The notes under the pieces were generated by a model. It saw only the letters and a list, made by a program, of their open reading frames with translations, had not been told where the DNA came from and did not search any database. A program made the translations under genes and the position numbers. A stretch of 64,000 nucleotides of DNA from Thereva unica (lineage: Eukaryota; Arthropoda; Insecta; Diptera; Therevidae): positions 161,338,393 to 161,402,392 of the forward strand of contig OX465281.1 of assembly GCA_949987705.1 (NCBI GenBank), in the 5' to 3' direction. Positions 23,601 through 33,485 of the stretch are shown here, piece by piece (the first letter of the stretch is position 1; every line of letters begins with the position of its first letter).

Positions 23601-23860
23601 TGGTTTACAAAAGTTTCATTTAACCACGTTTCTGTGATTACGAGTACATTAAAATTGCAAGATTTCGAGTCAATGAAAAGGTTATTAAGTTTGCCTCTCA
23701 TACCACTGCAATTGTGGTAAAAGAGCCTTATGTTTTCAGTTGGGTCAGGGGTAGTTGAGATGCGAGTTTTTGTCGGAGAAGTGACTAGTTACGGACGATA
23801 ATATCTAGCCATTTCGTCCCGGCTCTTCTGCAATTGAGACACATGTAGTGATCTCATATG
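20675..23860 (-). mobile_element. Jockey/CR1-group LINE, minus strand, ORF2 intact
   Basis: The 3' end is an AAAT-type tail at 20675-20701, followed (on the element's strand, upstream) by a short 3' UTR and the long EN-RT ORF. Upstream of ORF2 the same frame is closed by a TAA at 23789-23791 after a short stretch reading SRDEMARYYRP, which may be the last residues of ORF1. Beyond that I see no gag-like protein, so the copy is probably 5'-truncated. The relative at 1934-3190 shares the tail type. No target duplication was found. Confidence 0.85.
20852..23788 (-). CDS. LINE endonuclease-reverse transcriptase (ORF2), uninterrupted
   Basis: The open frame has no internal stop from 23788 to 20852; the first methionine is at 23701 (949 residues), but ENIRLFYHNCSG before it clearly belongs to the endonuclease. 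Numbering from that Met: ITETW (Glu24), GDFN (136-139) and WLDLIFTN (about 189-196) form the APE endonuclease. The position of the usual S-D-H reads SNH (231-233). RT spans about 480-760 with YTDFSKAFD (Asp583), SGVPQGSHLGPLLFNIFISD (638-657) and YADD (670-673). The C-terminal part has LVRPILEYACPIWNP and no RNase H. It nicks target DNA and copies the element RNA. The clade within the Jockey/CR1 group is uncertain. An intact frame argues for recent activity. Confidence 0.93.
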   Translation of the reverse strand, partial: LVTSPTKTRISTTPDPTENIRLFYHNCSGMRGKLNNLFIDSKSCNFNVLVITETWLNETFVNQEILDSTWTIYRCDRDYNSASLSRGGGVLIAVKDPLNSELIATKNSNSFEHVFVRVKSGRKHIFFGTFYIPPNSDESKYDELLHILDDINESLSSCDDIFILGDFNRPNISFISDEEENCLLPINVTNAIDIKFIDSFYGNGLHQIIRTPNSRGNWLDLIFTNSPEELNILPAPPEENLFTNSTHHSAWILEPNTAISNHRISYNNSFIYDFKHADSNSIVFELSLVDWENRLSGNDIDEIVSCFNTIIFNVIDKHVPRIKRRDKLSEPWLDKNVRSLRNQRNKLYKLIRNNPHANDELKLAYTRLASEFSLRSREAYTTYLNSVGDSIIRDPKKFFQFVNMKRKTLGYPTTMTNGSKHSSCPQEICNMFADRFTEVFCPKSDTTHTDPTHTRTVTSTLIDNISLSVEDIMTGLNNLDINKGHGPDNLPPCFLQYYSTQILFPLHLIFNKSLSLGKFPITWKKSYLIPIHKASNKHSVDNYRGIAILSAIPKLFEKLVYDKIAHIIDPLLNDQQHGFRKGRSTTTNLMTLTSEVLCGMENGHQIDAVYTDFSKAFDRVDHHILITKLLKFGISGPVLRWIESYLNGRTQAVRFQGFLSKEIEVTSGVPQGSHLGPLLFNIFISDLSEKLSNIRHLFYADDLKIYSAIRSSDDVTLLQSKLNTLYDWCSTNKLQLNTSKCHVITFSRKKSIQLQYYYLNGRVLDRVDQIVDLGIVLDNKLNFNVHYDNIIARASKLLGFIKRRAKEFDNPRVTKTLFCSLVRPILEYACPIWNPIYQVSSNRFESVQKKFLLFALRNLYDSRDFHSLPPYMDRLKVLALMPLFNRRKLLISCFSLDVLNDRINVQFLSDRIKVNDDVRHNRHTKMLREYSHRTEYGKNEPVNRCCMIFNGHSSCFSPGMSKLSFKKKLISFLSSELS

Positions 23861-23999
23861 TGAGATCCAGAACCAGGGCTAAAGATGACTAACTAACTTA
23901 CTATCAAACCTAATTCCAAAAATTGCGATACCAGTTTAATTATTTGATGAATCCCACCAGCTGTTTGGTCATACAAAGTAAGTTGTTTTCTTGTTTGGA

Positions 24000-24530
24000 G
24001 ACAGCGCTCGCCATCCCGGCACTGAAGTGGTCGTTAGGTCAGGTTAAAATGGGTGCCCACTTAAGCCCGACATTGGGCACATTGTGATGCCATCCTATGT
24101 AGTGTTGGAACAAAGTTCAGGCCATTTTAAGCCATTTTGAGCTTTTGATAAAGCGACAGAGGTTAGGAGCACCAATATTTTGCAGCTCGCTTAATCCGTC
24201 AAGGAAGGGTGAGCCAAGGAAGGTCCTCTTCTCTTCCGAGGGCGGGACATGTACAGAGAATATGGGAGACAGTTTCTTCTTCTTCTTCATTACCATAACT
24301 TCTTCATAAGTCGTTGTGGGGAAGTTCTAATCTTTCGGCGTGCGGGGCAAAGGTACAGTGACCGGTCAGCACCTTTACTATATGGCTTATCTCCATTTTG
24401 GTTTAACTGAACAAGAGATGTTGAACGCTTTGCGTCCAAAGTTGGCCACATTGCATGAAGAGTGCGGCACACCGTTACTGTGATCCAACTCAACCCAGCT
24501 CGAGCCAAGCTGATTTTCCTCACAGCTTGT
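24000..24530 (-). pseudogene. 3' remnant of an RNase H-type LINE
   Basis: The minus strand reads, across frameshifts, a region after RNase H typical of I/LOA/R1-type LINEs: CRTLHAMWPTLDAKRSTSLV (about 24470-24410), then a cysteine-containing segment ending CPALGRKRTFLGSPFLDGLS and CRFIKSSKWLKMA with a stop near 24125. A short 3' UTR continues to about 24000. The direct-repeat-like TTCTTCTTCTTC at about 24273 lies inside the damaged Glu-rich stretch. The 5' part is missing. It is a different family from the LOA element downstream, because the C-terminal sequences differ. Confidence 0.75.
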
Positions 24531-24770
24531 TTGTAGGAGGCAAGGGCATTTCCATCCGGGTTAAGTGGGGTGTGCTTTCAACTTCGTTTCCCTGTCTGCA
24601 AGATCATCAGCATGAGGTCGTTAACAAAACATTTTTGATTTGATATGGTCCTGTAAATTGAATTGGTTGAAGCTTATGACTTTCTCTGGTAGATGGTCGT
24701 TCATATGTGGTTAATACGAGGTCGTTAAGTGAATACGGTTTATGCGATGTATGCATCCATCCATTAATGA

Positions 24771-25135
24771 CTTCTTCTTATTTAACGGCTCTACAATCGC
24801 TTTACCGTCCCGCCCTCTCGCAACTATTCTCGCCACCAATCCCGATTCTATCCAGCCATCCTTCCAGCGAACGTTGGGTTTCCCTCGCTATCGCCCTCAT
24901 AGATCTTACCATAGAGAACTTTCCGATCCTGTCCATCTTCACTCATAAGAGCTAGATACCCTGTCCACCGGGACCTCCCGCGCTTTGATTTCTCCACAAC
25001 ATCTATGTCGCTATAACGCTCGTAGATCTCGTCGTTGTAAAATTTTCGGAATTGTCCTTTATCTCCATCATCATTGGCACTGCAGCCGTCTGTAAGCCTA
25101 GGCCTCCTCAAGAACTCAAGAACTTTCGGTCAATA
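24771..25135 (-). pseudogene. RTE 3'-end fragment
   Basis: The minus strand encodes FYNDEIYERYSDIDVVEK and SRWTGYLALMSEDG (about 25060-24930), matching the C-terminal region of the RTE at 5431-7194. It ends with the RTE-specific 3' terminus, including GTAGAGCCGTTAAA (reverse complement at about 24782-24796), and an AAGAAG tail at 24771. Several indels are present. It is 5'-truncated near 25135. Confidence 0.85.
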
Positions 25136-25385
25136 ATCTTGGTCCTGTATCTCTGTGTTCTGGTTGGTAACCCAATTGTAAGTCCATTTTTATGTCACCT
25201 TTATATCTCTTCCTAGGTCTTGTAACCCTAATCGTGTCGAGGGCTGCGTGGCAGTGGGTAGTGCTGCACTGTCTCTAACGATCTCTTCTGGGCACCGGGC
25301 GCACCCAGTTGTATATAGCCTTATCCTAATATGGAGGCTCTGTTAGGATGGACCTTCCCTTTCCAGCCGTACTCGTGGGACTCTT

Positions 25386-26577
25386 ATGGACCAAAAAATT
25401 AAAAAAAAAACAGACGAAGAAAGAGGTTGTGAGTCTGATGCAATAAGTATCAGCTCAGACCTGGAGAGGGAACTCCTTGGAGGTACCTCGTTTAGCACAG
25501 AAGCTTCGGCTTCTCAATCAACAACACTGGCCCAGGCAGCTGGTGACAATGTTGTTGAAGAAATAACGGCCAAGGTTGTCGGTATGACCGTGCAACCTAG
25601 CAAGAAAAAATCCGGTGCTGCCAAGAGGAAGAGGGCCAAGGCAAGGAAGGCTGCAGAGGAATTGGGGAGCTCCACGGAGCACACCCGAGTCCCACATGCG
25701 GAACTTCCTTCCCAACAAACCCAAGGCAGGACAGTGGTCAGGACGGGGGCTCCAAGGAGCAGACCTGGACGACCGCTGGACTGCCAGAAGTTTCTGGACC
25801 TGGGAAATTGGTAGCACCAACTCCTACAACTTCTAGGGGGCTATGTCCTATGCCGGCCCAACTGACGCACTGCCAAAACGGCAGCGGTCTGAGGATTCTC
25901 CGGCTGGGCAGGGAACCCAGAAGAAGAAAAAAAAGGGGGAGTCGCAAGGACCCTCATACCGGGATAAGCTAGCTGGGATGAAAATGGTAGTGGTCCTAGA
26001 CAACTATCCCGAGGGCAAATTGACAGAGGAGCAATCATCCTCCGTCTGCGATGCCATCCTGTCTGAGGTAGACAAAAGTCGTAAAGCCGATTGTCCGCCT
26101 CAGTTTTTGGGTGCAAGGGCGGCAGGGGGTCTCATCAAGATCACCTGCGCCAACGACCCCACCAGCCAATGGTTGACAAATGCTGTCAACAGGCTTCAGT
26201 TGTGGGAAGGGGCCAACCTCAGAGTAATTGAGGAAAAGGACCTTCCCAAATACAAGCGAATCACGTTCTGGGTTCCTAACGATGTTAGGGAACCGGAGCA
26301 GGTGCTCTGCAGGCTGGAAGTACAGAATCAGCCAATTGAGGTGACCTCTTGGCAAGTGATGGGCAGGAAGGTGGACCAGAACGGTCAAACTCTTGCCCTT
26401 AGCATTGACGAGAGGGTGCTGCTCACGCAGCTTAAAGAGCAGAGCATGTCCCTATTCTACGGCTTCGGACGAATTAGAGTCAAGGAGATTGGCTCAAAAA
26501 AGGAGACTCCTGCTGGCTCACAGCAGCGGGAACAACCTCAGGATGCGGGTGGTACAGTGCAACCTGCAATACAGTAG
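25386..26577 (+). pseudogene. LOA-like ORF1 (DUF4780-type), one frameshift
   Basis: The first part (25386-25814) is acidic then lysine-rich, with KKKSGAAKRKRAKARKAAEE, a likely RNA-binding or nuclear-targeting tract. A frame change near 25815 leads to the second part (25843-26577), which contains the conserved domain: VVVLDNYPEGKLTEEQ, PPQFLGARAAGGLIKITC, WLTNAVNRLQLWEGANL and KYKRITFWVP. These match my memory of the DUF4780 family found in LOA-type ORF1 proteins; I see no CCHC zinc knuckle. ORF1 proteins bind element RNA in the ribonucleoprotein. It overlaps ORF2 by 35 bases. Confidence 0.75.
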
Positions 26578-27766
26578 GGCTGCCTCGGCAGTCCTTTGCA
26601 GGGTGCTAGCCACCCAAGCTATCGACGTGGCTCTTGTACAGGAGTCATGGGTAAATAACGGTGCTATACAGGGCTTGCGGACAACCGGCTACAGCATTGC
26701 ATGCAGTGATGTGGACGGCGACCCTCGGACCTGTGTAGTTTACAATAAAAACACTAACTGCTTTCCTCTCACAGATAAATCGTCGAGAGACCTGGCAGTG
26801 GTGATGATACAGATTAACAGGGGGGGGGGCAGCAAGAGCATGATTACCTTATGTTCGGCATACCTCCCCTATGACTCCAGAGACCCACCACCGAGGGTGG
26901 AGAACTGAAGGATATCGTGGGACACTCTCACAGGACCGGTCTGCAGATCATCATAGGATGCCTGGGGGGGGGGGCCTGCCCATCATGATGCCTGGTGTAG
27001 CAGTGGAGTGAACAAGGGGGGTGAATACCTTTTTGATTACCTCTTAACTACTAACCTGGACATATTAAATCGCGGCACGGATCCTACCTTCGACAACGGT
27101 AGGAGACGTGAGGTTATAGACATCACGCTACCTACTCAACAAGTTGCCACTTACGTGAGTGACTGGCGGGTCTCAGATGAGCCATCGTGCTCAGACCATA
27201 GACAAATTTACTTTATGGTGGATGAGTCTTTGGAAAATGTGAGTACATACAGGAATCCTAGATATACGAACTGGACAGACTTTCGGGCCGAACTCAGTAG
27301 CATATTGAAGGGTTCCATGCACTCAATCAAATCTACGATGGATGTAGAACTATCCGCGGACTTCTTTACGGAGGCGGTTACTGCTGCTTACAACAATAAC
27401 TGCCCTGTTCTGATGAGGACGCGTAATAGGAAAACTCCATGGTGGAATAACGAGCTCTCCAAGCTAAGATCCGCTACGAGGAAACTGTTCAACGCAGCTA
27501 AGAAGAGCGGCAACTGGGAGAGTTATAAAAGCTCGCTAACCAGCTATAACAGGGCAATCAGACGAGCAAAAAGAAATAGCTGGAGGAATTTCTGCAAGAG
27601 TGTCGAAGACATTCGAGACTCAGCAAAAATCTATAAAGCTTTATCAAAGGGATTGTCGGTAGATCTTGGATCCATCAGGAGAACCGATGGCTCTTTCACA
27701 CAGTCTAGGAAAGAACCCTTGATAATATTGCTCCAGGCACATTTTCCAGGCACAACCATTTATTAA
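26543..27766 (+). pseudogene. LOA-like ORF2 endonuclease, frameshifted
   Basis: ORF2 begins at ATG 26543, inside the end of ORF1. Endonuclease features: VVQCNLQYSRAASAVL, VALVQESW (catalytic Glu), CSAYLPYDSRDPP; then a frame break near 26904; HHDAWCSSGVNKGGEYLF; IDITLPT; and SDEPSCSDHRQIYF (the S-D-H motif). A run of eleven G at 26964-26974 occupies the place where the D-x-N catalytic residues should precede HHDAW, and another run of ten G lies at 26820-26829. The C-terminal part (about 27200-27766) is the basic linker before RT. The frame ends at 27764-27766 by a one-base shift. Confidence 0.85.
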
Positions 27767-29327
27767 AAAGAGCACAACTTCTGCTGGGCAGCGAATAGGC
27801 CAACTTTCTAAAGTGTCCAAAGCCGCCTGGACAGAAGCAAATACCTTGTTCAACCATGAAGCTATTATGGAGGCGATTAGATCGTTCAAACCATACAAGT
27901 CCCCTGGAGCAGACGGAATCTATCCCATTCTGCTACAGGAGGGCTGCGACCTAGTCACTCCCTTATTATGCAAATTATTTAGGGCTTCCTTCGCACATGG
28001 CTACATCCCATCCGTCTGGAGGAACGTCAACATAACATTTATACCTAAGCCAGGGCGTTCGGATTACACCCTGACTAAATCTTTCAGGCCGATAAGCCTC
28101 TCGTCTTTTGTCATGAAGACAATGGAGAAAATTGTCGACCGGGCGATAAGGGAAACTTATCTTCAAAGCCAACCACTAAGCTCCTGTCAGCATGCGTACC
28201 AGGCGGGCAAGTGTAGTGAGACAGCACTGCACAATCTGGTGCTCAGGCTTGAACATGCGGCTCTAAACAAATGAGTTGCGCTGACGGCCTTCCTCGATAT
28301 CGAGGGAGCCTTTGACAACACATCCTTTGATACTATAGCTAGGGCTCTAAGTAGACACAGTCTAAGTAGCACTTTCTGCAACTGGATTGACTCTATGCTG
28401 AGAACTCGCAAACTAATTGTTTCTCATGTTGAGGGGTCTCTGGAGGGCACTATAGCAAGAGGCTGCCCGCAGGGAGGAGTTTTATCTCCACTTCTCTGGT
28501 GCCTTGTTGTAGATGAACTCCTCGAGCTGCTTAACGGTCGAAACATTTTCGCCCAAGGTTACGCTGACGATGTGGTATTAGTAATTACAAGTGAATCTGA
28601 AGACGCCATGTCAAGGCGCCTGCAGCAGGCACTTGATCTGGTCTCTAGCTGGTGCGAGAGCGTAGGTCTACAAGTCAATCCCGACAAAACGATCCTAGTT
28701 CCTTTCACCAGGAAACGATCACTACCGGGAATTTGGGAACCTACATTCGCGGGCAGAACTATAGGCTTTTCACAACAAGCCAAATATTTAGGAGTGACGC
28801 TAGATGCCAAGCTCAACTGGAAACAGCATATGGACACTCTGATGTGTAGAACGCGCAGATCCCTGTGGGCTTGCCGCAGAGCTTGTGGTTCCACCTGGGG
28901 TTTGCAACCGAAAACCATGTATTGGATATACACCACCATCATAAGACCCATGGTAGCTTATGGAGCTTTAGTTTGGTGGCACAGAACGAAGCTTAAGGGT
29001 TCCATAACCATTTTAAGCAAAATTCAAAGAATGACTTGCCTCTCCATCACTGGGGCCATCCGCACTTCCCCAACGGCAGCGCTGGAGGCTCTCCTCAATT
29101 TGGTACCCCTCCACCTTGAGGTAGAGAAGTCCGCCATAAACGCGGCGCTGCGGCTGAAAGCGAATGGTTACTTGGGCGCTGGTCTTGGGCGAGGACATTC
29201 TATAATAATCAACATCATAGAAGAGATTCCGGAAGCGGAGATGCTATCGGACGGCATGCCCTATAAAATCTCAAAATTTGCAACCTTCTGTACATATACA
29301 GGAAAGGCTTACCTGGACTTTTCCTAA
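27726..29327 (+). pseudogene. LOA-like ORF2 reverse transcriptase, two stops
   Basis: The frame is open from 27726 except for TGA at 28272-28274 and the terminal TAA at 29325-29327, both inside what should be one ORF. Motifs: FKPYKSPGADGIYPILLQEG; ITFIPKPGR then SFRPISLSSFVMKTMEKIVD; AFLDIEGAFDN (first catalytic Asp); RGCPQGGVLSPLLWCLVVDE; YADD at 28560-28571; and KYLGVTLDAKLNW. Catalytic residues are intact. The thumb region runs on to the stop at 29325, after which RNase H follows in the same frame. Confidence 0.92.
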
Positions 29328-30176
29328 AGTTTTGCCGGGCGGGCTATATGGTACACGGATGGCTCTAAAACGGAGACAGGTGTAGGCGCCGGAATCTGGA
29401 GTGAAAGTCCCAGATTCAGCAAGGCTATAAGTCTAGGCACCCTGGCAACTGTCTTTCAAGCGGAGGTGTTCGCTATTCTGGCATGCACTCATGAGAACTT
29501 AAGAAGGGCCTACCAAAATAAACGGATTTTTATCTTCTCTGATAGCCAAGCGGCAATTAGAGCGATAAGGTCCCGTAGGACCAAGTCGAAATTAGTTTGG
29601 GACTGCCAACCTGCTCTTCATGAGTTGGACGTTCTCAATCAAATTACACTTGTCTGGGTCCCGGGTCACCGGGGCTTCGAAGGCAATGAAAGTGCGGATG
29701 CCCTGGCTAAACAGGGCTCTGATATTGCATTCATTGGTCCAGAGCCGGCTATTGGGGCACCGTCCAGCTTGCTGCAAAGGGCCCTGGCCGATCGGACCTT
29801 GATGAAACATATTGAACGCTGGAGGTCCGCGCCTGGACTGGCCAACTCTAAGCGGTTCCTTCCAGGGCCGTTCCCTAAGACGGCCAAGGAATTATTACGG
29901 TGCAGTAGGAGTGATGTTAGGACACTTGTTGGCTTAATTACCGGACACTGTGCCCTAAATTACCACTTATGGAAGATAAGAAGGGCGGAGGACCCTACAT
30001 GTAGGCCTTGCCTAGAAGAGGATGAGTCTGCCCTCCATGTTCTCTGTGAGTGCCCTGCAATAGCGAGGAGAAGGGTCTCTTTGTTCGGGAAGTCCCTGCT
30101 CGAACACTCAAGTCTAAGCGACAAACCACTAGGCAGACTGCTGAACTTGTTCAGGCGGTCTGGCCTACAAATATGA
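29328..30176 (+). pseudogene. LOA-like ORF2 RNase H and C-terminus
   Basis: Directly in frame after the TAA at 29325-29327. RNase H1-like motifs with all four acidic residues: WYTDGSK (Asp), FQAEVFAIL (Glu), FSDSQAAIR (Asp) and GNESADALAKQG (Asp), with the conserved VWVPGHRGFEGN. Then the LINE C-terminus: LVGLITGHCALNYHLWKI and a CxxC-H-C-like array CRPCLEEDESALHVLCECP. It ends at TGA 30174-30176. It would remove template RNA during reverse transcription. It has no own start, so it is part of the broken ORF2. Confidence 0.9.
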
Positions 30177-30363
30177 GGTGTAGGGGTTGTAGTACAATAG
30201 GCTTAATAATTGGACCTAATACCTCACCTCACACAGAAAAAAAAAAAAACCCTAATCGCTCTGGCCTTTGGAGGAACAGGAAGTTTGGGGCACTTCTGCA
30301 GGCATTCCCATTACATGTCCTATCTAATGTAGGCGTGATATATCTATGGTTGTGGCAGGTTCT

Positions 30364-30861
30364 TTATATATTTAGTACAATTTGGGGTTGTATCTTCTTC
30401 ACAACAATTTTCCGAAGGAAGTTACTGTCGAACAAGGTTAAGAGGTTAGAGTGCTTGGATTTGAAGAGCCTTGACAGACTGCAGTAGGTTTTGTTGGGTT
30501 TTAGAAGCCGTGCGCGTATTTCTAGTACCATGCTATAGTGGGCTGATACTATTGACTCAAGGTAGGTAAATCCTTTTACCACTTCAAAATCGTATTCCTC
30601 TACCTTGATTGTGGGACCAATGTTAGGTGTTCTTGCAGACGAGGCCACCATATACTTTGTTTAGCTTTCGTTGATTTGCAGTCCCAGCTTTCGTGCCGCC
30701 GGTTCAATCTGGGAGAAAAATACTTGTACTGTTCTTGATGGTCTTCCGATGATATCAGTGTCATAAGCCATCAGTATTTGTGGAGGATTCTGCCCTTTAA
30801 TGTCACCCTGGATTATTTTCTCCAACAATAAGTTGAAAAGGACAAGCCGGTCGGAGTCCAT
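30364..30861 (-). pseudogene. RTE reverse transcriptase fragment
   Basis: The minus strand encodes LVLFNLLLEKIIQGDIKGQN, then MAYDTDIIGR at the place of the YADD box (here Y-D-T-D, so the catalytic motif is altered), QIEPAARKLGLQINES, a stop, and ASSARTPNIGPTIKVEEYDF with GFTYLESIVSA. Downstream an internal deletion joins RLFKSKH to SNLLTLFD. It matches the RTE at 5431-7194 by family. It lies on the far side of the LOA element from the RTE 3' fragment at 24771-25135. Confidence 0.85.
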
Positions 30862-32902
30862 TATAGACCAGACCTATAAGGACAGTTGTCCGGACGTTTA
30901 AATCCTTATCGCAGATAATGTTATTTAAAATTTTCCAGCCGAATGACATTTCTAATTGCAATGAGGATGAATATTTTACTTTGTTAGATGCTGTGAATTA
31001 TAATCAATGCTAAACAAACGTAGCGGGTGTTCTTGTCAAGGACTTACTTTCTTTGTAAGTCGATAATGAAAATTTTAATGAAAGAACTGGTATTTAGAAG
31101 AGGCACTTGATACCGTTGTTTAAGCACTATTTCTACCAAGAGGTGTCGAAAGACACTTTTCAAAGTATGCGTGTGGAAAATGCTTAGTAGAGCAACCATT
31201 GATTTGTAAAAACTGTGATATTAAATAAGGAAAAAGTTTAATTACAGTGCTGTTTTAATGATTACTGTTTTTTCTTGTTACAAAGATTGAAAAGACACCG
31301 TTTGGTCAAAATAGGTACACACAAAACCGTGGTAGAAATAGTGTTAAAAAATAATTTCTCAGATGAGGCTTCTATAAACTAATATATATTCAAAACAAAG
31401 GTTGAACATTGTAATAGTTGCAAGAATATTTATTAGAACAAGGAGAATGGCTTGGACTTAAAAATGAGTCCCTTTTAAATAGTAAAAATTAGATAAACAG
31501 TACTAATCCGGGGTCTTACATTCGCCTTCACAACTTCTTTTTGATTTGGGTAAAGCTCATATCAAAATTTTTGGGAAGGGGTTTAGTGAACGGTCGCAAG
31601 AAATTCCATTAAATCAAAACCTATGCAAAAGTGCTATACCAGAAAAGACAGAAACATTGCTAATAACGATTAATAAATAGCTTGGTGTACTGTATGTCCT
31701 CCATATTTCCCTCTAATCTTCTTTGTTCTTGCCGTATATGCAAATATAGTTGTGCTTGTTTGATCACAACAAATCGTGGATTGTGCTTACGCTTAAAAAT
31801 GCGCCTACCTGGTGGTGTTATATACTATGCAAAATATAAACTTGCAAAATATAAATTCGAAGGAGTATATTGTATATACTATCGTTTGTGAAAAAATTGC
31901 ATGAGCTACAATTGTAATAATTTTTGCGATAAAACCTACCATTTAAGAGATATTTGTTTTTGAACGATGGATCTTGGAAAATTTTGTAAAGTAAGTTCGA
32001 TAGATTGGACTAGATGTATTTTTGTTCCAGTAAGCACTTTAAGCACTTTGGGAACGAGTCCCCCAAATTTTGACAGCAAGTGGTGTCATGGCTCCCAAGT
32101 TGTGTTCAAAACATCAGGCCAGTTCAAAGAAAAGTGTGTTTAAAATGCATGAATACGATGCAACTAACAAAAATGTCAAATATTCCAACTAACTCCCAAA
32201 AATATTGAAAAATTAAGAGTTTCAAACAAAGTAGAAACATTTTTGTTTTGATATAACGTGTAAATTTAATAAATAAACCACCTGGTTCCACTATTAGAGC
32301 AGGCAGCAAAGGAACTTTAGGATAAATTTTCTATATTAGGATAGTATTTTTATAATTGTGTTAGGAAACGTTGAGTTGCCAAGGTATATCCTGGTACCAT
32401 AAGGGATATATTATTATAAACAGTTATTTTATAACAAAACGAAAATTAAAATTTTAACAATTTTGTAATATTTTTGGACGGATTTAGAACTAGAAATGTA
32501 ATATAACTTTTTTTTCGTAAAGCTGATAATTTAAATACACATTAATCTTTAAAAATTAAAAATTTTCCAATCATTTTACAATTCTTAATTTTTTATATCA
32601 TCTAAACTCCTAAAAAATCTTATTAGCAATTTTAATGTTTCAATTTTTTTTATATTTTTAGTACGCCAGCCTAATCGTTCGTTTACGAAAAAAGTTAGTT
32701 AAAAACAAAATAAGACCCATTTCATTTTATCACAATCGCAGGTAGAAAAATATTCTTTTCCTTTCTAAAGATTCTATTTCAGTTCATTTACTATACTACC
32801 TCATCAAAAAGTTATTGCGCACACACATCCTGCTTAGCAGTGAAAAACTTGAAGAGAGAGTCATGATGAGTTTCGCTCTCAAAGAAAACAAAAAGCTCGG
32901 AT
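30862..32902. other. 2-kb AT-rich stretch, no gene recognised
   Basis: No domain, RNA gene, terminal repeat or tandem array seen on either strand. The longest frames are 60-70 codons and featureless. Confidence 0.55.
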
Positions 32903-33485
32903 GGGTTACGACTTGTGACCACTGACATATAATAATGGACTGCTCATCAGCAATTATTCCCATACAAACCGATGGCACCAAAAAGGTATAGTCGCTCGCT
33001 CATCCATAAGCCCCCAAACTGACAGAAGCACTCAGAAATAAAATCAATTAGAAAAAAATAGACGGGTATAGTGATGTTTATATCTTTTGCGTTAAATCAA
33101 TTAGAAAAAAATAGACGGGTATAGTGATGTTTATAGCTTTTGCTCTTTTCCCCATAAGCCCCCGGACAGAATGTCAGTTGCTAAGACAGGCGTTAAGAAC
33201 TTAAATCAGATACACATAAAATTTGCAAATTAATAAAAAAAAGGCATTTTAAAAGGTGAAAAAGTGAAAATAGTGTTTATTAATTTTTTTAAACAAAATA
33301 TTTGTGTTGTTTTAATGTTTTAAGTACGTATTTAAAAAAATGTAAATTTCAAAAGTGATTCCGGTGTTTACATGGAGTGAAAAAAGGTTTTTAGCCTATG
33401 GAACAAATTGGAGCCATGAAAAATTTCTCATAAGCAGTCCATTCTATATGTCAGTGCTTGTGACCCATTTTGGACGTCGTAACCC
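32903..33485. mobile_element. Candidate MITE with imperfect inverted ends
   Basis: The left end GGGTTACGAC and the right end GTCGTAACCC are inverted. Further in, ACTGACATATA, ATGGACTGCT and CAT/TTATGAG-type words are also inverted between 32920-32960 and 33425-33465. A short piece (CTTGTGACC on the left, CTTGTGACCC on the right, same strand) lies in direct rather than inverted orientation, as if it had flipped. No clear target duplication. No coding sequence. It contains the 53-bp duplication described separately. Confidence 0.5.
33041..33143 (+). repeat. Tandem duplication, unit 53 bp, two copies
   Basis: 33041-33090 and 33094-33143 match except for one base (TATATC versus TATAGC near the end); each begins AAATCAATTAGAAAAAAATA. 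It is a recent local duplication inside the candidate MITE. Confidence 0.92.

Larger units (their letters stand above)
25235..30249 (+). mobile_element. LOA-like LINE, full length, decayed, with target duplication
   Basis: A 5.0-kb unit with 5' UTR, ORF1, ORF2 (EN, RT, RNase H), 3' UTR and a poly(A) of about 13 at 30237-30249. AACCCTAATCG at 25224-25234 recurs as CCCTAATCG directly after the poly(A) (30250-30258; the first two A are ambiguous), so both ends are fixed by the target duplication. ORF1 resembles DUF4780 proteins, and EN-RT-RNase H follows in the overlapping frame; this combination is known from the LOA clade. Damage: frameshifts near 25815, 26904 and 27740, and stops at 28272 and 29325. 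Confidence 0.9.

Noticed and set aside
25386..26577. LOA-like ORF1 as a host RNA-binding protein gene
   Set aside because: It overlaps ORF2, lies inside the target-duplication boundaries and matches a LINE ORF1 domain type.
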